Positions 22,689 through 31,406 of a stretch of DNA of 64,000 nt are shown here, in pieces; positions within the stretch are counted from its first letter, which is position 1; every line of letters begins with the position of its first letter. The notes under the pieces are model-generated. The model was not told the origin of the DNA and did no database searches. It saw only the letters and a list, made by a program, of their open reading frames with translations. This stretch comes from a virus. The DNA is taken from the IMG/VR virus record IMGVR_UViG_3300009011_000001, positions 124,001-188,000 of that record; one strand, written 5' to 3'. Position numbers and translations under genes: made by a program.

Positions 22689-23993
22689 ATGAAAGTCACT
22701 TACCACAAAGTCGAATTCCCGATCGATCAACTTCTCGAACAAAACCTGCCCTGGTCTCGTAATTTCTACACCGATCAGAACGAACTCAAGTCCGACGTCA
22801 CCGACCTGTTCGAGTTCTTCATCAAGAACAAAGACAATCTGCCGTTCTACAACCTGACTGAGCGTGAAGGCGTCCACATCCAACAGGTGGCGAACGCGTC
22901 GTACGAAGTCATGCTGCAAGCCGTGCGGTATGCGTTCGACCACCCTGACCTGATTCGTCAGTACTTCGATTGCAAGATGCTGAACAGCCCGGCTGGCGAT
23001 GCGTTCATCGCGTACGCCAAGTGGACGCTCGGTCAGATCAACATGCGCGGTCAGTCGCTGTACTCTCGCTTCGACATGGCGTTCGATCCGGTCAGTGGTA
23101 CCGTAAAAGGTATCTACGAGCTGAATGCCGATACGCCAACCATGTTGTTCGAATCGACTACGCTGCAGGACGAGTTGGTTCGCCAGATCACGGGCGAAGA
23201 CAATCAGTTCAATAACTGGTTCGAAAACATCGCGGCCACTCTGAAAGAAACTCTGAAGGGTGTGTATAAAGGCAACAAGTTCGGCGTCGTTTTCGATAGC
23301 AACTATATCGAAGACACCACTACCTGCGAGATCATCAGCGATCTGCTGGAAGAGCCGACTGCCTGCATGATGGTCGACATCAAGCACCTGGACTACGAAG
23401 ATCTGCAACCTTCCCGTCCATGGATCGCTTACGAACACACGCTCGATGGCATGTTCATCCTGTCGCCGTGGGAAGAGATGGTCGTCAACTTCCCGAAAGC
23501 CTGGCTGCATTGGGAATCGTGGTGCAACAACGTCGTGGTTATGGAACCGGCCTGGAAATGGTTCATGTCCAACAAAGGCATTTTGGCCCTGGTCAGCGAT
23601 CTGCTTGAAAAGGGCCTCATCGGCCACGGCTTCGAAGCACCTCTGTTACCATTCCTGCACACCAGCCTCAGCCAACACCGCTTCGAAGGTCAGTTCTACG
23701 TCTCTAAGCCGAAGGTCGGCCGGATGTCGAACAACATCACGTTGTACGGCGACGATGGTTACGCGGTGGTTTCCACTGGCGGCGACTACCTCGACGAGAC
23801 CAAGGTCTTCCAGGAATACTGCCCAGCCGGTTCTCTGCGTGAAGGCACTAACTTCATCGTCAGCGTCTGGATGGAAGGTGGAAGTCCGGTCACCAAGATC
23901 GCCAAAGCGACGAACATCGCTATCCGCGAATTCGATACGCATGTGTCGAATGTGCAGAATGAGCGATTCGTTCCTCACGTCGTTGTGGAATGA
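22689..23993 (+). CDS. Glutathionylspermidine-synthase-like ATP-grasp enzyme (YgiC type)
   Basis: 434 residues, full length for YgiC-type proteins. SRFDMAFD (126-133) and ELNADTPTMLFES (144-156) are the family's substrate and ATP-grasp entry motifs. A later 'WKWFMSNKGILALV' (about 289-302) matches the 'P.WK...SNK..L..L' motif, and an ATP-grasp-type end follows. The family ligates peptides such as glutathione to amines; YgiC itself has no settled substrate. The amidase domain of bifunctional Gsp synthase is absent. The long minus-strand frame across it is a shadow. Confidence 0.82.
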   Translation: MKVTYHKVEFPIDQLLEQNLPWSRNFYTDQNELKSDVTDLFEFFIKNKDNLPFYNLTEREGVHIQQVANASYEVMLQAVRYAFDHPDLIRQYFDCKMLNSPAGDAFIAYAKWTLGQINMRGQSLYSRFDMAFDPVSGTVKGIYELNADTPTMLFESTTLQDELVRQITGEDNQFNNWFENIAATLKETLKGVYKGNKFGVVFDSNYIEDTTTCEIISDLLEEPTACMMVDIKHLDYEDLQPSRPWIAYEHTLDGMFILSPWEEMVVNFPKAWLHWESWCNNVVVMEPAWKWFMSNKGILALVSDLLEKGLIGHGFEAPLLPFLHTSLSQHRFEGQFYVSKPKVGRMSNNITLYGDDGYAVVSTGGDYLDETKVFQEYCPAGSLREGTNFIVSVWMEGGSPVTKIAKATNIAIREFDTHVSNVQNERFVPHVVVE

Positions 23994-24166
23994 TTAAGCT
24001 AACGAAGGGGGTGAGGGAACTCATCCTCCTCTTATCCGTTGGTGCGATGGCTGGCGAAGCCGACAACACTATTAAAGCAACCACACGGGACTACCGCCCT
24101 ACCAAATACGCTAAGCGTGTCAGAAAAGGTAGAAATGGAAAGCCACTAAGGAGTTGGGAAAAGTGA
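23990..24166 (+). CDS. Small basic protein
   Basis: 58 residues, start overlapping the ATP-grasp stop by 4 bases (ATGA). A short hydrophobic stretch (ELILLLSVGAMAG) precedes a lysine/arginine-rich tail (TKYAKRVRKGRNGK). It overlaps the following GTG start. Coupled on both sides, so probably a genuine small gene. Function unknown. Confidence 0.5.
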   Translation: MIKLTKGVRELILLLSVGAMAGEADNTIKATTRDYRPTKYAKRVRKGRNGKPLRSWEK

Positions 24167-24642
24167 CAAATGCTTTTGATTTGAAATCGTTCTTGGCTGG
24201 GTTTCTGAAGAATCGCCAACAGAAAGGTCCAGAAGAGTCTGTGAAGTATCGGCTCCGAAACCTCGCTGGTGGTCCAGAAGCATTGGAAGGCTACGAGTGG
24301 GTCGTGAATGAAGTAACGATTCCCTGCGTGTCTCAGAATCACGCTGAACGTACAGTTGAGCGTATGCGCCTGGATACTACTCGCGTCGTCGGCACTTCGG
24401 TTATTGAAACAGTTTCTGGTCCGATTGTTCGAGCGTATTTGCTGAATCGTGCGCTCTGCATTCATCAGTTAGATAACATTCCGGTTCGTAAACTGAGTCC
24501 GATTGGCGACACCATGCTGTTTGGCATTGTCAATCCCTCCAAGGCAGTGGTTCGGTACGTTCTCGATGGCGGAACTTCTGAGATCAACATGAACCCCGCT
24601 TTTGAAGCGCCAGTGAACAAACGCACGGCAATACATTACTAG
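24163..24642 (+). CDS. Uncharacterised 159-residue protein
   Basis: GTG 24163 has AAGGAG at proper spacing, whereas the in-frame TTG 24154 directly abuts it. Basic first third, beta-rich later part. The promoter-like motif for the next unit lies inside its last codons. Confidence 0.52.
   Translation: MTNAFDLKSFLAGFLKNRQQKGPEESVKYRLRNLAGGPEALEGYEWVVNEVTIPCVSQNHAERTVERMRLDTTRVVGTSVIETVSGPIVRAYLLNRALCIHQLDNIPVRKLSPIGDTMLFGIVNPSKAVVRYVLDGGTSEINMNPAFEAPVNKRTAIHY
24626..24639 (+). promoter_or_regulatory. Promoter-like element within a gene end (CGGCAATACATTAC)
   Basis: The motif overlaps the last codons of the preceding gene (it encodes A-I-H-Y before the stop) and lies 35 bases before the P-loop gene. 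No hairpin precedes it, so it would add transcription rather than start an isolated unit. Confidence 0.55.
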
Positions 24643-24673
24643 GCTGTATAACAACACAAAGGAGCGTAGTGGG

Positions 24674-25012
24674 ATGACCATCCAGTCTGTGTCTGTAAAG
24701 AAACGTTTACCGCCCGATGAAGAATTGGAGATGGAGATTGAAATCCGTGGCCAGGACGGTGCAGGTAAGACGTTGATTGCCGCCATGCTCCAAGAGACTT
24801 TGGAATTCGCCGGCTTCAAGAACGTCACCATCGTTTCTGCCGTTGGGGATGCCGCAAAGACTCGGCGGCGCCTGAATCGCATTGACCTGCGTGATCAGCG
24901 GTGCCTTAAAACACACATCCGAATTCTGGATGAAGATAAACCCATTGTGAAGGAGGGAGCAGAAAGCCAGTCGAACGGTAGCCTCACTAAACTTCTGAAC
25001 ATATTCCGATAG
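24674..25012 (+). CDS. Short P-loop NTPase-like protein
   Basis: 112 residues. Residues 24-37 (IRGQDGAGKTLIAAML) are a beta strand, P-loop (GQDGAGKT) and helix, as in small nucleotide kinases. The rest is too short for a complete kinase. Similar short P-loop proteins are common in phages and of unknown role. Acidic stretch DEELEMEIE before the P-loop. Confidence 0.62.
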   Translation: MTIQSVSVKKRLPPDEELEMEIEIRGQDGAGKTLIAAMLQETLEFAGFKNVTIVSAVGDAAKTRRRLNRIDLRDQRCLKTHIRILDEDKPIVKEGAESQSNGSLTKLLNIFR

Positions 25013-25027
25013 CCGCAAGGATTCAAC

Positions 25028-25987
25028 GTGAATACTGAAATCATCAACTACATCGCCCAGCGTAAACCGCGCGGGGTAACGACACCTTACGATTCGACTT
25101 CCGCCACGATTGAAACGATCGTCAAGGGGTCTCGCTTCTTTCCGGCATTTAAAGCCTTCGCCGCAGTCCATAGCGTCCTCAAAGATTTTGTTTCTGCTGC
25201 TGAGCTGAACTGGCAGTTAAAGACCAACATCGAAGTCGACTGCACGAAAGAAGAAGGCCTGACGTTTTCCATCAAGACCTGCATGGATGAAGAAGAGCCG
25301 CTGAATGTTTCGACGTTCATGCAGCTGAAGGCATTCGAACATCCAGAGCCTGTGGTGTCGCGCCCTATCTCCGGTCCTGAACTTGGACCACTGCATCTTC
25401 AGATCGGTCGGCACTATAAGGAACACAACTACCCGCCTGCCAGCATCTTTTGGTCGCTGTCGTCGTGGTTCCAGAGCGCCGGTTGGTTGTGCGACGATTT
25501 CCTTTTCGATGGCGTGAAACACAAAGTTCGTTTCATGTTCATCGAACCGGTTACTCGCAAGCAGACATTTGAAGCAGTCATTGACTTCAGCGTCATGATT
25601 TCAGATTGCGAGATCGCCAACCGTCCAGAGCCTGAGCCGGAACCCGTTCCGGAACCAGAGCCTGAGTACAAGATGGAGAACGTCTACATCCTCCCTCACG
25701 CTCGCGACACTTACGGCCGGCCGTTGATAGACAGTGGTATTTATCGCTTTCTGACCGATGGTGAAACGATCCGTTGGGAAAACGTTACCAGTGAATCTTT
25801 CCCAGGGCTTGGAACCACTTACGTCCGCATGGGCAAGTTCATGCTTCATGACAAGTTCCTCAAGCGCACGTTCGATTTGTTCGACGAATACAAAGACGCC
25901 GGTCTGGACTTTGTTTCGATGGCTCGTTTCTGCCACCAGCAGGTCGATCCAAACGAAATCTTCCGTGAGCAGTACTCGCAACCGTAA
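25028..25987 (+). CDS. Uncharacterised two-domain protein with a PEPEPEP linker
   Basis: 319 residues. An N-terminal domain (1-195) and C-terminal domain (about 215-319) are joined by a proline-glutamate repeat (about 199-213). Proline-glutamate linkers often space domains in exported or structural proteins, but no signal peptide is present. Function unknown. Confidence 0.6.
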   Translation: MNTEIINYIAQRKPRGVTTPYDSTSATIETIVKGSRFFPAFKAFAAVHSVLKDFVSAAELNWQLKTNIEVDCTKEEGLTFSIKTCMDEEEPLNVSTFMQLKAFEHPEPVVSRPISGPELGPLHLQIGRHYKEHNYPPASIFWSLSSWFQSAGWLCDDFLFDGVKHKVRFMFIEPVTRKQTFEAVIDFSVMISDCEIANRPEPEPEPVPEPEPEYKMENVYILPHARDTYGRPLIDSGIYRFLTDGETIRWENVTSESFPGLGTTYVRMGKFMLHDKFLKRTFDLFDEYKDAGLDFVSMARFCHQQVDPNEIFREQYSQP

Positions 25988-26023
25988 TTGTTGTATCCCA
26001 CAAAACCTTTGGAGTTAGTCGCA

Positions 26024-26581
26024 ATGACAACCCTAGCTACTATTGAACAACCAGAAGCCCACAACCACACGCTAGATGATGTTCTTGAACATCACGCCGA
26101 TCAGCAGGATCCGGGTATTCGCGCCCGGTCTGCTGTAGCCAGCCGTGCAGCAGCCGCTGCCAAAGTGGCAAAGCGAATCCTGTACAGAACGATTGCTTTC
26201 ATTCTCTTCATCTCCGTCGTCGTTATTGGTGCCGGTGGCTATTACGTTTACGCCACCAGCACCAAAGGTTACGTCACCGATCATCGAAGCTGTGAACTCG
26301 ATGTAGGCGGTTACACCGTTACAGGGGAACGCACCTACAGTTATCCTTACACGGATTTCTTGATGTGGCGAAATATCGACAAGACCACCGTTACGGAAAA
26401 GACCCTTATTGATGTCAAGGGTACGGCCATGACAGTGGTGGGTATCACGGGCGAAGACTCTGTCGTCACGTCCATCGGAGAAGGCGAGCGAGGTACGGCG
26501 GTCATTAAAGCTGCCGACACGTACGTCTTCATGATCAACAAGAAGGTCGCTTCAAAGTCTTACAAAACTTTCTGCAAGTAA
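26024..26581 (+). CDS. Single-pass membrane protein with an external domain
   Basis: 185 residues from ATG 26024 behind TTTGGAG. A 48-residue cytoplasmic start is followed by a hydrophobic helix (about 52-77: IAFILFISVVVIGAGGYYVYA) and a 105-residue beta-rich periplasmic part. The upstream in-frame start at 25988 has no ribosome site. Function unknown. Confidence 0.6.
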   Translation: MTTLATIEQPEAHNHTLDDVLEHHADQQDPGIRARSAVASRAAAAAKVAKRILYRTIAFILFISVVVIGAGGYYVYATSTKGYVTDHRSCELDVGGYTVTGERTYSYPYTDFLMWRNIDKTTVTEKTLIDVKGTAMTVVGITGEDSVVTSIGEGERGTAVIKAADTYVFMINKKVASKSYKTFCK

Positions 26582-26593
26582 AGGGGAATGTAA

Positions 26594-26956
26594 ATGTCAA
26601 GTGCCCAAAAGTCTTTGCTGGCCGACACCCATCACGAAATCCTCGCCACACTCAAACGCCTTGAGGAAGCTGGCGACATCGCAGAAGAGGCGGTTCATTT
26701 CTTCCGCGAAAAGGTTCGGCAGAATGGCAGTAACATTCTCAGCCTTTACATCCTGGACGTGACGCGTCCGAAGATGGAAGACGGAGAGTACCGTGTAAAG
26801 GTCCACAAAGAACTGACCCTCATGAAGGATTTCAGTCAGCTCGTCGCAACTCCTTTGCTCAACCACCCTCCGCGCAACTTGACTCAAGACGAGGTCAAGC
26901 TTCTGTTTGATGAACTCCGAGATACGGGGGAACAGAAAGATGAGCAACATTCCTAA
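26594..26956 (+). CDS. Uncharacterised 120-residue helical protein
   Basis: It starts behind AGGGGAATG. Helical, charged, no membrane segment. Overlaps the next gene by 17 bases. Confidence 0.55.
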   Translation: MSSAQKSLLADTHHEILATLKRLEEAGDIAEEAVHFFREKVRQNGSNILSLYILDVTRPKMEDGEYRVKVHKELTLMKDFSQLVATPLLNHPPRNLTQDEVKLLFDELRDTGEQKDEQHS

Positions 26957-27296
26957 AGGTACCGTTACGGCGATCACGGTTGCCAATGGTCGCGAAGATG
27001 TTCTTGCGAAGCTTGAGAAGTATCGCATGAACGACTTGCTGACCAGGTCCGAGATGGCGGTGTTCATTGCGAAGATGGACGCCAACACCGGCAGCGTTAT
27101 TCAGCTCCACCACGGGACTATCCAGTACCCGGGCGATTTATTGAAGGATGGTCTCATTCTCATGAATGAAGGCCAGATCCTTCATCAAGTAAACATCGGC
27201 GACTTCTTCCGTAAGAATGATCGTCCAAACACCACTCCGGATAAACCAACCTGGTCCGACGGGATCAACTGGGATCGAAAGTTCAATGACCGTTAA
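26940..27296 (+). CDS. Uncharacterised 118-residue protein
   Basis: ATG 26940 behind GGGGGAAC. Contains a glycine-rich beta part and a basic C-terminus with several tryptophans. Overlaps both neighbours. Confidence 0.52.
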   Translation: MSNIPKGTVTAITVANGREDVLAKLEKYRMNDLLTRSEMAVFIAKMDANTGSVIQLHHGTIQYPGDLLKDGLILMNEGQILHQVNIGDFFRKNDRPNTTPDKPTWSDGINWDRKFNDR

Positions 27297-27591
27297 GCAT
27301 CTTTCTGTAAGCAAGCAACTCAAGCTGTTCAACAAAGAAATCCTGCGCAAGCATATCGAACTCAAAGGCAAGGGCATCAACGTCTTTGAGATCAGCGAGG
27401 AAGACCTGTTGAACCGCATCGCCGATCTGCTGATCAACGCGACCAACGAACCGGACTGGATGGTGACTCTGGCTCTGTACAGCTTCGCTTCTCGCCACAG
27501 CGAGTTTGCGCCGGCTCAGTTCATTGCCGAGAACATCAAGGATCCTGAGATCAACATCGACTTGCCAAACGACGACCAATTGGTCCATTGA
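27286..27591 (+). CDS. Uncharacterised 101-residue protein
   Basis: ATG 27286 overlaps the end of the previous gene. A basic helix (KQLKLFNKEILRKHIELKGKG) precedes an acidic helical body. It closes the unit before a strong terminator. Confidence 0.52.
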   Translation: MTVKHLSVSKQLKLFNKEILRKHIELKGKGINVFEISEEDLLNRIADLLINATNEPDWMVTLALYSFASRHSEFAPAQFIAENIKDPEINIDLPNDDQLVH

Positions 27592-27599
27592 CGGCATAA

Positions 27600-27632
27600 A
27601 GCTCCCCAGCGCATCAGGGGAGCTTTTTTTTG
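27600..27632 (+). terminator. Rho-independent terminator
   Basis: AGCTCCCC pairs with GGGGAGCT around an 8-9 base loop and is followed by eight T residues. Confidence 0.85.
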
Positions 27633-27649
27633 TCTAGGTTATCGGATCT

Positions 27650-27663
27650 CAGTCACACATTAC
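27650..27663 (+). promoter_or_regulatory. Promoter-like element (CAGTCACACATTAC)
   Basis: Full consensus, identical to the copy at 51712. It follows a terminator and lies 38 bases before the next start codon. Confidence 0.7.
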
Positions 27664-27700
27664 CCGCTTAGTATCACTTGACCAATTAGGTAGAATAACG

Positions 27701-28291
27701 ATGCACAAGGCCGCCGCCGCAATGGAACGTCTGGCATTTATTTTTGCAATTCACGAAGACCGTAAAGAGCTCAAGAAAGTCATTACGCGTTTTCGTAAGT
27801 ATTGTTCAAACGCTGTACGCGATGACATCATCAAGACCATTCTTGATGCCCCTAATTACAAAGAGGAGTTCGAACGACTCGACGAACTGTACAGCAAGTT
27901 CAAGCCTTTAGCTACACAGTTTGAAGAAGAAGGGTATCCTGCAATGGTCGTGGTCAATGAAGAGGAGGCTTATCCGATTCAGATCAATATGCGCGATGCT
28001 AAGTCCCGCATGGCCATCTATGAAAACCTGACAGAAGAAGCCGCCAAGGAACAGATCCGCCAAGATCGATTCTGGGCGCTCGGTAACGAATACGAAATGC
28101 AACTCGCTGCAGGGCATTCGGTCATGAACCAGCTGAGTCTCGATAAGCTTTACTTCAAAGTTCAGCTGTTTGAGTCGAAAGGTTTCTCCGGCACGATCGC
28201 TGATCTTGGCGTTGCGCGCATACATGATCGCGTCCTACATAAGCCGGAACAGTCTGCTTATATCAACAGTATTGCAGGGGGAAGGACTTAG
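27701..28291 (+). CDS. Uncharacterised helical 196-residue protein
   Basis: First gene of its unit. Residues 1-75 are helical and basic; 75-196 acidic, with a YPIQINMRDAKSRMAIYENLTEE segment. No family recognised. Confidence 0.58.
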   Translation: MHKAAAAMERLAFIFAIHEDRKELKKVITRFRKYCSNAVRDDIIKTILDAPNYKEEFERLDELYSKFKPLATQFEEEGYPAMVVVNEEEAYPIQINMRDAKSRMAIYENLTEEAAKEQIRQDRFWALGNEYEMQLAAGHSVMNQLSLDKLYFKVQLFESKGFSGTIADLGVARIHDRVLHKPEQSAYINSIAGGRT

Positions 28292-28293
28292 CC

Positions 28294-28911
28294 ATGTCGA
28301 TCATCAAACTAGACAAGCTTTATTCGGTAGTGTCCATCACCCATCGTGCAACTGGCTGTTATCACCTGGTGGTTACGTCGGTGCCGCCTGAAGAATACAC
28401 GCACGATCATCTGGTCGGTTACATGAACGACTACGCTAAGCGGAACCACAAGATCAGCAACTACGCCATGCGTGAGTTTGCTATTGCGCTTAGTCCGCTG
28501 AGCGCAGAAGACTTTGATCGTCGTGTCCTGCACAAGAACATCCACTACAGCGAAGCCAAGGCTAAAGCTCTGATCGAAACCATGCAGATAGGTGTCGATA
28601 AGTTGCTGACGGCTAACCTGGTAAAGCCTGTTCTGTGGGAGCTGAATGTTCTAGCCAAGCTCCGGCTACAAACTGGCAAACCAAGCCCGTATGTGCAAGT
28701 GGCAGAAGACACCGGTCCTCTAACTCCTCAGCAAAACGAAGAGTTGGAGAAACTTCTTCTTCGTCGGCACACTTACGGGGTGATTGGCACTCAACCAAAA
28801 GGGCGCGCCTACGAACAGTTGCAAAAGCTTGGTCGGGGGCATCGCAACAACATTAACGAACGCACGATTACGATGATAGACAACACCTACAAAACAAGGG
28901 GTTCTGAGTAA
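28294..28911 (+). CDS. Uncharacterised 205-residue protein
   Basis: It starts 2 bases after the previous stop. Histidine- and tyrosine-rich N-terminal half, strongly basic C-terminal half (KLLLRRHTYGVIG... LGRGHRNNINER). The stop overlaps the next start. Function unknown. Confidence 0.58.
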   Translation: MSIIKLDKLYSVVSITHRATGCYHLVVTSVPPEEYTHDHLVGYMNDYAKRNHKISNYAMREFAIALSPLSAEDFDRRVLHKNIHYSEAKAKALIETMQIGVDKLLTANLVKPVLWELNVLAKLRLQTGKPSPYVQVAEDTGPLTPQQNEELEKLLLRRHTYGVIGTQPKGRAYEQLQKLGRGHRNNINERTITMIDNTYKTRGSE

Positions 28912-29300
28912 TGCCAGAAGTGACTATCAATGGTGTTCGCTACATTCCAGCGCCACCTACCTGTGAGAACCCCGCTCTTCTTGATTTCGAGTGGGACTTT
29001 CGCGATGTAGGCAAAGTCCGCATCCGGGATTTTCTCCGGCAGTTGCTCACTACTCTCTGGGATGAAGGCGAACGCTTTGATGCCAAGTGGCCGTGGGGAA
29101 ATAGCGGCTGGCAATGGGACTTCTACGAAGCTCTCATTGCCGCCAAGGCCATTGAGGGCGATATCGATGTCAACGCATTCGGCTGGGAACGTGGAGACGG
29201 CAACGCCGAAAAGGCTAAAGCAATCACTATCGGTCTGATCACAGAGATGTGCAAACCGCATCCAATCGTTCATGCCGACTGGGTAGCGGCACCAAATTAA
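28911..29300 (+). CDS. Uncharacterised tryptophan-rich 129-residue protein
   Basis: Contains FEWDFRDVG, KWPWGNSGWQWDFYEAL and AFGWERGDG segments. The last part is helical. No catalytic motif seen. Coupled to the previous gene. Confidence 0.57.
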   Translation: MPEVTINGVRYIPAPPTCENPALLDFEWDFRDVGKVRIRDFLRQLLTTLWDEGERFDAKWPWGNSGWQWDFYEALIAAKAIEGDIDVNAFGWERGDGNAEKAKAITIGLITEMCKPHPIVHADWVAAPN

Positions 29301-29313
29301 AACAGGAGTTATC

Positions 29314-29928
29314 ATGGGAGGATATTCCCTCGACACGCAGGTTAATCCTGACGACTTTTCTGACCCGCAGATAAAGATGCAGGTTGCCTTCCGTTCCGGC
29401 TATAAAGGAAAGGTTCGGCGCAGCTACGATCTGTTCCTCGATACAGATGGCACGCGCAGTAAGTTCATTGCGTATCGTGCTGTCTTCGGCGGAATGGTCG
29501 TCTGCCACACAATCGAAAGCGAATACGAGCCTGGCAAGAACTGCCGGATGATTCTCTGGTATTTCAGACGCGGTAAGTCTACACCGATCCCTCTTGATGT
29601 ATGGGCAGGTGATGCCAAGGCCCGTTTCCCGGAAGGTTGTCGTGATCCGGGCATGATTGAGATGCAGCCAAACCTCATGCAGCGTCGTTACATGACGACA
29701 GGCGTGTGGCAGGAACCTCGGGTGCCTCGACCTTATTCAAAACCTGCTGGACTCAGAAACGGCTTAGAGCCGGGAGTTATCTTTGTCGACAAGGGAATCT
29801 ATCGCGATAGCGATACTGGCGAACTCTATGCTGAAGTTACGGGTAAGGAAATTGCCAAGAAGTTTGATGAAAACCATCTGGTAGTCCCGAACGTCCTCGG
29901 CGGCTTTAAAATCCTTCGAAAACAATAA
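29314..29928 (+). CDS. Uncharacterised 204-residue protein
   Basis: It starts behind ACAGGAG. Basic, beta-rich, with many aromatic residues. No recognised motif. Followed by the TAXI-type gene. Confidence 0.57.
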   Translation: MGGYSLDTQVNPDDFSDPQIKMQVAFRSGYKGKVRRSYDLFLDTDGTRSKFIAYRAVFGGMVVCHTIESEYEPGKNCRMILWYFRRGKSTPIPLDVWAGDAKARFPEGCRDPGMIEMQPNLMQRRYMTTGVWQEPRVPRPYSKPAGLRNGLEPGVIFVDKGIYRDSDTGELYAEVTGKEIAKKFDENHLVVPNVLGGFKILRKQ

Positions 29929-29958
29929 ACGCTGTACCACCACTAGGAAGAAGTAATA

Positions 29959-30855
29959 ATGAAGAAAATGGTCTACGCTGTACTGGCATTGATGGCGTTG
30001 TCTTTCAACGTCTTTGCTAACGAACCCAAAACACTCAACTTCTGCACCGGAGCGGCCGAAGGCTATTACAGCCAGATCGGTCAAGTTGTCGGCACTGAAA
30101 TCCAATCGAACTCCAAAGGTTTGGTTGTGGTCAAGTTCGTCAACACCAAAGGCTCCGTCGATTCCGCTACTCGTCTGAAAGCCGGCGAGTGCGATATCGC
30201 GATCCTGCAAAACGATGCGGTGACGTCTCGTCCGATGCCTACTGACATCTCCACCACCGATGCTCACCAGGAAGCGATCTTCTGGATCCACAGCAAGAAC
30301 AGCAAGGTCAAAGACTTTGATGATCTCTCTGACAGCGACTACAAGAACCTGGGCGTTGCCATCGTTGACGGCTCCGGCGCTGAAGTGACCCTGCGTAACT
30401 TCGGCAACATCGATAAAGACTTCAAAGACCTGAACATCGTCGGCTTCAAGAACTGGCGCTGGGCTGCCAAGGCTGCTGCTGAAGGCAAGGTCCGTAAAGG
30501 CGGTATCGACATCCCTATCGCTGGTCTGATCTACGTCGGTCGTCAAGGCAAGATCTCTACCGAAATTACCGGTGAGTTCAAAGAAGAGCTGCGCATCGGC
30601 GAGATCGATGTTAGTGCCTTCAAGAAAGTCAAAGACCTGAACGGCAACCCACTGTACACGACCTGTGAAGTTGTTCAGGCCAACGGCATCGAAACCTCCA
30701 CCACGCTGAAGCCGGACACCTACTGCCTGCGCGCTCAGTTCGTGTACAACAACGCATTCTTCGAAGGCATGGACGAAAACGACGCTGAGCTTCTTCAGAC
30801 CGTAGTCGACAAGGCCATCGTGCGTAACGTGCGTCAGCAACAAGCAGCGAAGTGA
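29959..30855 (+). CDS. TAXI-type periplasmic solute-binding protein
   Basis: 298 residues. A signal peptide is cleaved near residue 20 (FNVFA-NEP). The mature start 'TLNFCTGAAEGYYSQIGQVVG' and 'VNTKGSVDSATRLKAGECDIAILQNDA' match the TAXI family of TRAP-transporter receptors (TGs..G.YY.iG...; TgGSv.N...L..GeaD.a..Q.D). Bacterial homologues bind small acids such as glutamate or 2-oxoacids for membrane partners. No transporter genes are present here, so the phage protein may scavenge, sequester or sense a ligand, or have been recruited for another binding job. Four cysteines may form disulphides. Confidence 0.78.
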   Translation: MKKMVYAVLALMALSFNVFANEPKTLNFCTGAAEGYYSQIGQVVGTEIQSNSKGLVVVKFVNTKGSVDSATRLKAGECDIAILQNDAVTSRPMPTDISTTDAHQEAIFWIHSKNSKVKDFDDLSDSDYKNLGVAIVDGSGAEVTLRNFGNIDKDFKDLNIVGFKNWRWAAKAAAEGKVRKGGIDIPIAGLIYVGRQGKISTEITGEFKEELRIGEIDVSAFKKVKDLNGNPLYTTCEVVQANGIETSTTLKPDTYCLRAQFVYNNAFFEGMDENDAELLQTVVDKAIVRNVRQQQAAK

Positions 30856-30862
30856 GCAACAC

Positions 30863-30889
30863 CTCCCCCGTTCTACAACAGGGGAGTTT
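30863..30889 (+). terminator. Terminator-type hairpin
   Basis: CTCCCC pairs with GGGGAG around a 12-base loop, followed by TTTA. Weaker than the others. Confidence 0.5.
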
Positions 30890-30950
30890 AATCGCCATCT
30901 AGATGGCACAACCGTAAGACATTGCTACCAACGTAGCGAGGAGACTTCCT

Positions 30951-31337
30951 GTGGAAGTAGATCAAATGCTGTCCCTGCGTCAACACCAAGCCCTGACCTG
31001 CCTGAGCTATCTCCAGCACTGCGCAGTACAGAAGCAGACCATCACGTATGAATCGCTGGCCATTATCCTCGGCATGCCGTCTAAGGGCAACGCCATGGTG
31101 ACCGCCATTTCCAGAACGCTCTATGACGTGTTCAACTTTTGCGAGAAGGCGCAACTTCCGCATTTGACTGTTCTCGTTGTGCGCAAGTCTGGTAAGGACG
31201 TGGGTCTGCCGGGGTCTGGTTTCTGGAAGGTTTACCTGAAAGATGAGAGCCCGAGCCTTGAGTACCGGGTTGAAGAAACGGAGAAGTTGACGGGCGAGAT
31301 CTATCGCTTGTTCGACAACTTCGCGAAGGGGCAGTAA
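30951..31337 (+). CDS. Uncharacterised 128-residue protein with winged-helix-like start
   Basis: GTG start behind GAGGAG. The pattern 'TITYESLAIILGMPSKGNAMVTAISRTLYDVFNFCEKAQLPHLTVLVVRKSGKDVGLPGSGFW' fits an unnamed domain found in phage and restriction-linked proteins (ITY.ELA..LG...; LP.LT.LVV....G.PG.GF). It may bind nucleic acid. No catalytic motif is visible. Confidence 0.55.
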   Translation: MEVDQMLSLRQHQALTCLSYLQHCAVQKQTITYESLAIILGMPSKGNAMVTAISRTLYDVFNFCEKAQLPHLTVLVVRKSGKDVGLPGSGFWKVYLKDESPSLEYRVEETEKLTGEIYRLFDNFAKGQ

Positions 31338-31344
31338 GCAACAA

Positions 31345-31377
31345 CATAGAGCTGGGGGCGATGCCCCCAGCTCTATG
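31345..31377 (+). terminator. GC-rich hairpin with TATGC tail
   Basis: CATAGAGCTGGGGGC pairs with GCCCCCAGCTCTATG, followed by CTTTATTTTTT. Confidence 0.75.
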
Positions 31378-31406
31378 CTTTATTTTTTACAAAAGTGAGT
31401 TTGTTT

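Noticed and set aside
22407-23627. 406-residue minus-strand reading frame
   Set aside because: Antisense to the lipoprotein and ATP-grasp genes, which have family motifs. It arises from GC-rich third positions.
29764-30909. 381-residue minus-strand reading frame
   Set aside because: Antisense to the TAXI-type gene with signal peptide.
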